Assembly (NCBI RefSeq): GCF_014529535.1
Contig: NW_023503608.1
Span: 2,232,001-2,296,000, forward strand
Direction: 5' to 3'
Source of the DNA: Bradysia coprophila
Lineage: Eukaryota; Arthropoda; Insecta; Diptera; Sciaridae
DNA length: 64,000 nucleotides
Notes under the pieces: generated by a model
Told to the model about the DNA's origin: nothing
Databases searched by the model: none
Seen by the model: only the letters and a program-made list of their open reading frames with translations
Made by a program: the position numbers and the translations under genes
Shown here: positions 59,631 through 64,000 of the stretch, piece after piece
Position numbering within the stretch: position 1 is the first letter of the stretch
How the letters are laid out: every line of letters starts with the position of its first letter

Positions 59631-61098
59631 AGGGGAGAAAATAGAAATTTTCTTTCCCAAACTGTCACTTTTGATTTTGTTCTTGTAAAAAAAATTGATG
59701 TTTTTGTTTCGAGGAGAAAAATGGCTAATTACACTTCGCACATGTGCACATGAAAAAACATTGTGTTAACTTCAGGAAGAAAATAGGACATTCTAAGTAG
59801 CTCCGCTCTGGCTTAAAACTTCCTGTTTGTAAAGAAAGAACCATTTTAAATTTATCTCGGATTTTCGTAAGACTAGACGTTTTTTGGGGGGAGCCTGTTC
59901 AGTGTGTAATCAAAAAAGATAGATTTCAATTTTTCATTTATTTTTTACGGAAAGGCACTCTACATTCATAAATTTATTACAGTCTAACATTTATAAATTA
60001 TTTTTTGTTTATTTTTTCTGTTTTATAAATTAAATTTACATCTCAGAGATATTCGACCCATTTCATTATTTTTATTTTATTTTTATTTTTTTACTTTTAC
60101 GAAGTTATTACAATAATTTTTATATTCAAATTTATTTATTTCATCCACGTAAAACATGTATAATTTTATTGAAACATAATTTGATGATTTAATAACAAGT
60201 ACATTTAATAATTTTAAATATTTTTTTGGTTTTTAATTTTAATATTTCTTTTTTAAATATTTCTTCATCATCTTCTGCTGCATTCTTTCTCAATAATTTA
60301 TTTATATCTTACGTCTAAATTTCATTTTAGTTAGTATAATAGTTTGGCTTGTTTTTGGTTAACTTCAATTGTTTTTTGTTTTCTTCATTTCTTTTCTTTT
60401 TTTTAAAAACTAATTAAGGTGTCTAGAAATCACGCAGTAAAATGTATTGCTGGGTGAGAAAGTGCCTTGCGTGTAAATAATTACAAACGTTTTGCATTGA
60501 CTAAGAAAATCAATAAATAGTAAAAATGGATGGCTTGATCATAGTCAATAGATTGGTCATTTTTTCTTGTTTATTTAGTTAAATATTATATGAGCAATTT
60601 GCAATCGAAAAATCAAAATGAAAAATATTTATAAAAATTCGGTCTTGCTTAAGATAATATACATTTTATTAAAAATGGTTACAATAATTTTATATGTTCG
60701 GCGCTCCTGTTGTTGACATATTAAAAAAAACGTTTGATGTCCGTTTATATATATCTTATTTCATACAAACAATAAATTTTATGGAGACAATGAAAATCGA
60801 ATGAATATTCAATCGATACTATGCGGACCAATACTTCGACTTCCGTATTCTGTCCATCAAAGTTTTAAAGATTTTTATCACTTTTGTTGTATACAAAAAC
60901 ATTTAAAATTCAATAAACGAACATTCATTAATTGGGAGTTGGGACAAAACGTTTAAGAAGCTTAATTTAATTATATCAACGCACGGAGAGAAAATGGATT
61001 TCTTTTTTAATTATTAGTTGAAAAGAGACTAAACGTTAGGATGTTGTCCGAAGGTTTTTTTTTATTAAGCTTTCCCTTTTAGATATACCAGCCCAATT
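59631..61098 (-). other. Very AT-rich stretch, possible long 3' UTR
   Basis: From about 59930 the sequence is dominated by T-rich and TTTATTT words, which read AAATAAA on the minus strand (for example around 59935-60130), typical of AU-rich 3' UTRs. It would be the 3' UTR of the candidate terminal exon at 61099-61159. No open frame is supported. Confidence 0.35.
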
Positions 61099-61159
61099 TT
61101 ATATGGCGTTGAATTTCACCTTCTTGTATTCTTCTACGTTCGCTTCACACTTCCGTTGA
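61099..61159 (-). CDS. Candidate terminal exon of a gene beyond the right edge
   Basis: On the minus strand an acceptor (TTCGATATAG) is followed by a short frame encoding QRKCEANVEEYKKVKFNAI and a stop (61099-61101). Codon and residue choice look protein-like against the AT-rich surroundings. I cannot find the preceding exon within the window or name the family. It could be chance. Confidence 0.3.
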
Positions 61160-64000
61160 CTATATCGAATTTAAAAGGTTAAATGAAACTAGCTTTACAA
61201 CATCAAGAAATAAATAAATTCATTCTTCAACTCATCTTCATTTTCTGTTATACATTATTATCATTATCATATCATGTTATTGAAGAGGTAAGACCTGATA
61301 TACAATGTACTTGTGCATTTTCTCTGCCCTTGGTGATGCAAAACTAGTAATATTCGAAGTTCCTACTTTCTAGTCTAGCTGTTCTCGACATTTACTGGTG
61401 CCTAGGGCAATGTTCTACTCTCCTAAAAAAAATTATTTCCTTTATTTCCTGCAGTTACTCTTCATTGGAGGATTGTAAAAGTAGCTTCTGGTCTTACTCT
61501 TTTAGAGACGGCAAGTACATAATTTCAACAATAATTTTATCTACAAAATCTAGTACTTCATTAGTTTTACTAATACAATTTCATACAATCAAGTTGAATA
61601 CTGTCGATAAAAGATGACATAGCAGCCGTCTGCTAAGGGCTAAACAAAAAGGTTCGGTTTAAATTATGTCAAATAGTGCACGTGTTATATATAATTAGAT
61701 TGTTATCGTAAAACTCAAAATGGCTTTTATTTTAAATGGGAGTCCATCCATTTACATATAGGTATAGCTTTTAGAAAATGTTACAGCAAATATTAGAAAC
61801 ATCTCTGTTTTTGTACAAAAATTTATTTCACAAAATTTCTATTAAAAAATATGGAATTTTTAATCGGTCACTTTATTAAGAAGAAATACGTTCAGCAAAG
61901 AATTCGGTTTGGTTTCACACTTTACTTAAATTTATTTTTACAATTTTCAAAAATACACCTCACGTTTACAAACATACAAAATTATCCGTTCATCTGTTTC
62001 TACGTTGGATACATCCATATAAATATTCGAAGGATGTAACACATAAAGACGTCGTGCAGTAAAAAGTTATGCTTTTGGTCAAGGGGTTGGAAGTATCAAT
62101 TTAGTTATAGTTTTTAGACACATGCAAAATTGTCAGATTTTTTTGTAGGTTTTGCAAAATAAGGAAAAGCTCAGTCACAGACATCATACGTGCTCGCCTA
62201 TATTAATTTTCACGTCTAATTTGTATGGCATGTATTTCACTCCTTGAAATGTAGAATTCTGTCAAAGATTTTAATGATGAGTTCAATGGCAAACATAGAG
62301 AATTCCTACGTTCAAAAGTTTCAGTTGTCCACTGGTGTATCACGTAGCGACGTACTAACCAAAATTTAAAGGTCAGTATGACCATAAAGTTCTTCTGGTC
62401 ACGATGGACGATATCGTTTATAGCGATAAATGAAGCGATGCAAGTTCAGAACAAATGTGGTAAAAGATTTGAAATGAATCTTCTGATTTTTTTTGTTATA
62501 TCAAAAATGAAGTAATAGATCCGATAGTAGAACTGCTGATATGTTTGTCCTTTTTGAAAGATCAACAGGATTTCTAAAGTACATTTGGGACGTTAAGTCA
62601 TTGACGAGCACGAGCCTACACGTTACAAAACGGCAATGACCATAAAATTTTGAGATGGAAATATTTTAGCGAATTTCGATTTTTATTTTAATGTTTTTCG
62701 TACGATGCCTGCAGTTAGTATTAATAGGAATTTCAATTATTTAAGGAACTGTATCTTCCATTCATATTTTTCTTTACGTGTGATATAAATCTAACAGTTA
62801 CAAAAAGAAGCTTTCTGAAAGACAATGTTCAGTTTTCAATACGAAAGGATATCGGGAGATTGAAGGGACTGATATCCTTTCTAGTTTATTTTCCTGCATT
62901 ATACCATCTCAAACTATAAAATGTTTGAATATGATTTCGGACCTTTTCAATTATCTTTAAAAAATTATTTTCTTTTAATCAGACACTGGCATTATATATC
63001 ATCGAGGTAAGAATTTTATTCATTTTTTTTTAGTTTCATTGAAATCATTTTAACAAAATATTTTTTTCATTTGTTCCATAAATTATCCTTTATTATCAAA
63101 GCTAACATTCTAAGACTCTTGACTAACTAAATAACAAATTTGGGATTAACAATGATAAAATATATTACAGTGAGCAAAGTTTATCTGGTTAAACATCTGG
63201 TTTACCTTTTGTTCCAATTGGTCTAGAACTCGGACACTCGGAGACCGTATTCAAGAAGTAGATTTTGCTGTTGAGAAATTTCATTGTTAAAACTAACGTG
63301 TACCCGTGTGTTTAGCTAGTATGTTACATGCTGTTCGTGTATGAATTTTCATATGAAAATAGTAAATGTCTGAAAATCAGACCGAAAACATTGATTATAA
63401 GGCAATGTGGTAAACAGTACACGATCGAATGATGTGTTGACACTCATGGTGTCCAGAAACATTCCTTCGATCAATTTTCTTGGAACGGAAATAGAAGATG
63501 CGTAACCCGATAAAAAGCTTGCTGACTGTACGTGGATTTTAATACAAAAATATTTTATTTGATGGAATTGGTCTTTTAAATGTAAAGAAGAATATTGGAT
63601 GCTTGTTACAGGGTTTGTTATAACATTTCGACATTTTGACATGCATACACAATCCTTCTACATGAACATTTTTACAATTTATTTTTACTATTTTCATTGA
63701 ACGAAAATCTTAGATCGCAACCTTTGGACAGATGGCAGAGATCTGTAACTGATGTAAATCTTTCTAATTTAAAATGCGTCGAAATTGTGAATGTAACTCT
63801 AGGGCTCTTGTGACTAAAAATTCTTGTAATTTTCTCATTCAACAGATTTATCGTACTATTTATCGCACTGAATGTTAAAACTTTTCCAAGTTATCAGCTT
63901 CAATAAGCCAAAATATTTTGTTTTTATAAATTCTAAAATTACGGGACAGGCGATTCCATGTCATCTGTCTTGCGATTGCATATATACGATTGCACAACAT
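61160..64000. other. AT-rich sequence, nothing recognised
   Basis: No gene, hairpin or tandem repeat is supported. Short frames such as 63349-63642 (minus) and 61851-62039 (plus) lack domains and good start or splice context. It may be intron of the gene suggested at 61099. Confidence 0.4.

Overview
This window reads as nuclear DNA of a dipteran insect. It is AT-rich, the introns are short (about 54-70 nt) with GT..AG ends, and start sites use TCAGT initiators with TATA boxes. The clear orthologues are the ATP synthase alpha subunit (Drosophila blw), the LMBR1-family receptor lilipod, signal peptidase subunit Spase22-23, a TTC12-like protein, a clan-2 cytochrome P450 and a peritrophin-type chitin-binding protein. 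LRR plus coiled-coil proteins like mosquito LRIMs, and many short hairpin MITEs, suggest a lower dipteran (a fungus gnat would fit), but the sequence alone does not prove this.

Layout. 1-5 kb: intergenic, with an old direct duplication and small palindromes. 5-6.1 kb: a secreted LRR gene. 6.6-7 kb: a small two-exon gene of unknown role. 7.3-9.3 kb: MITEs. 9.5-11.7 kb: an eight-exon P450. 12.6-12.9 kb: a two-exon fragment of nucleoporin Gp210. 13.6-14.6 kb: a peritrophin gene (minus). 15-17.5 kb: hairpin repeats. 18.3-35.3 kb: lilipod (minus, 11 coding exons). Its 9.7-kb intron 5 holds three unrelated genes on the other strand: a secreted protein, a one-exon GATase-like protein and the TTC12-like gene. 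36.9-39.2 kb: ATP synthase alpha. 40.7-43.6 kb: a ten-exon minus-strand gene joining RPA1-like OB folds to a caspase. 45.0-45.8 kb: Spase22-23. 46-48 kb: hairpin repeats. 48.1-51.0 and 53.9-56.1 kb: two divergent paralogous membrane LRR genes. Around these sit three giant foldbacks (51.7-53.3, 56.4-57.35, 58.0-59.6 kb). 59.6-64 kb: very AT-rich, possibly the 3' UTR and last exon of a minus-strand gene that continues past the right edge.

Most notable are the predicted OB-fold/caspase fusion, which has a catalytic His and Cys but an unusual active-site pentapeptide; the cluster of near-perfect long inverted repeats around immune-type LRR genes, which could form hairpin RNAs; and an intronless gene inside lilipod that resembles a family I associate with fungi. 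Exon models were built by hand from reading frame, splice sites and phase. No RNA or database evidence was available.
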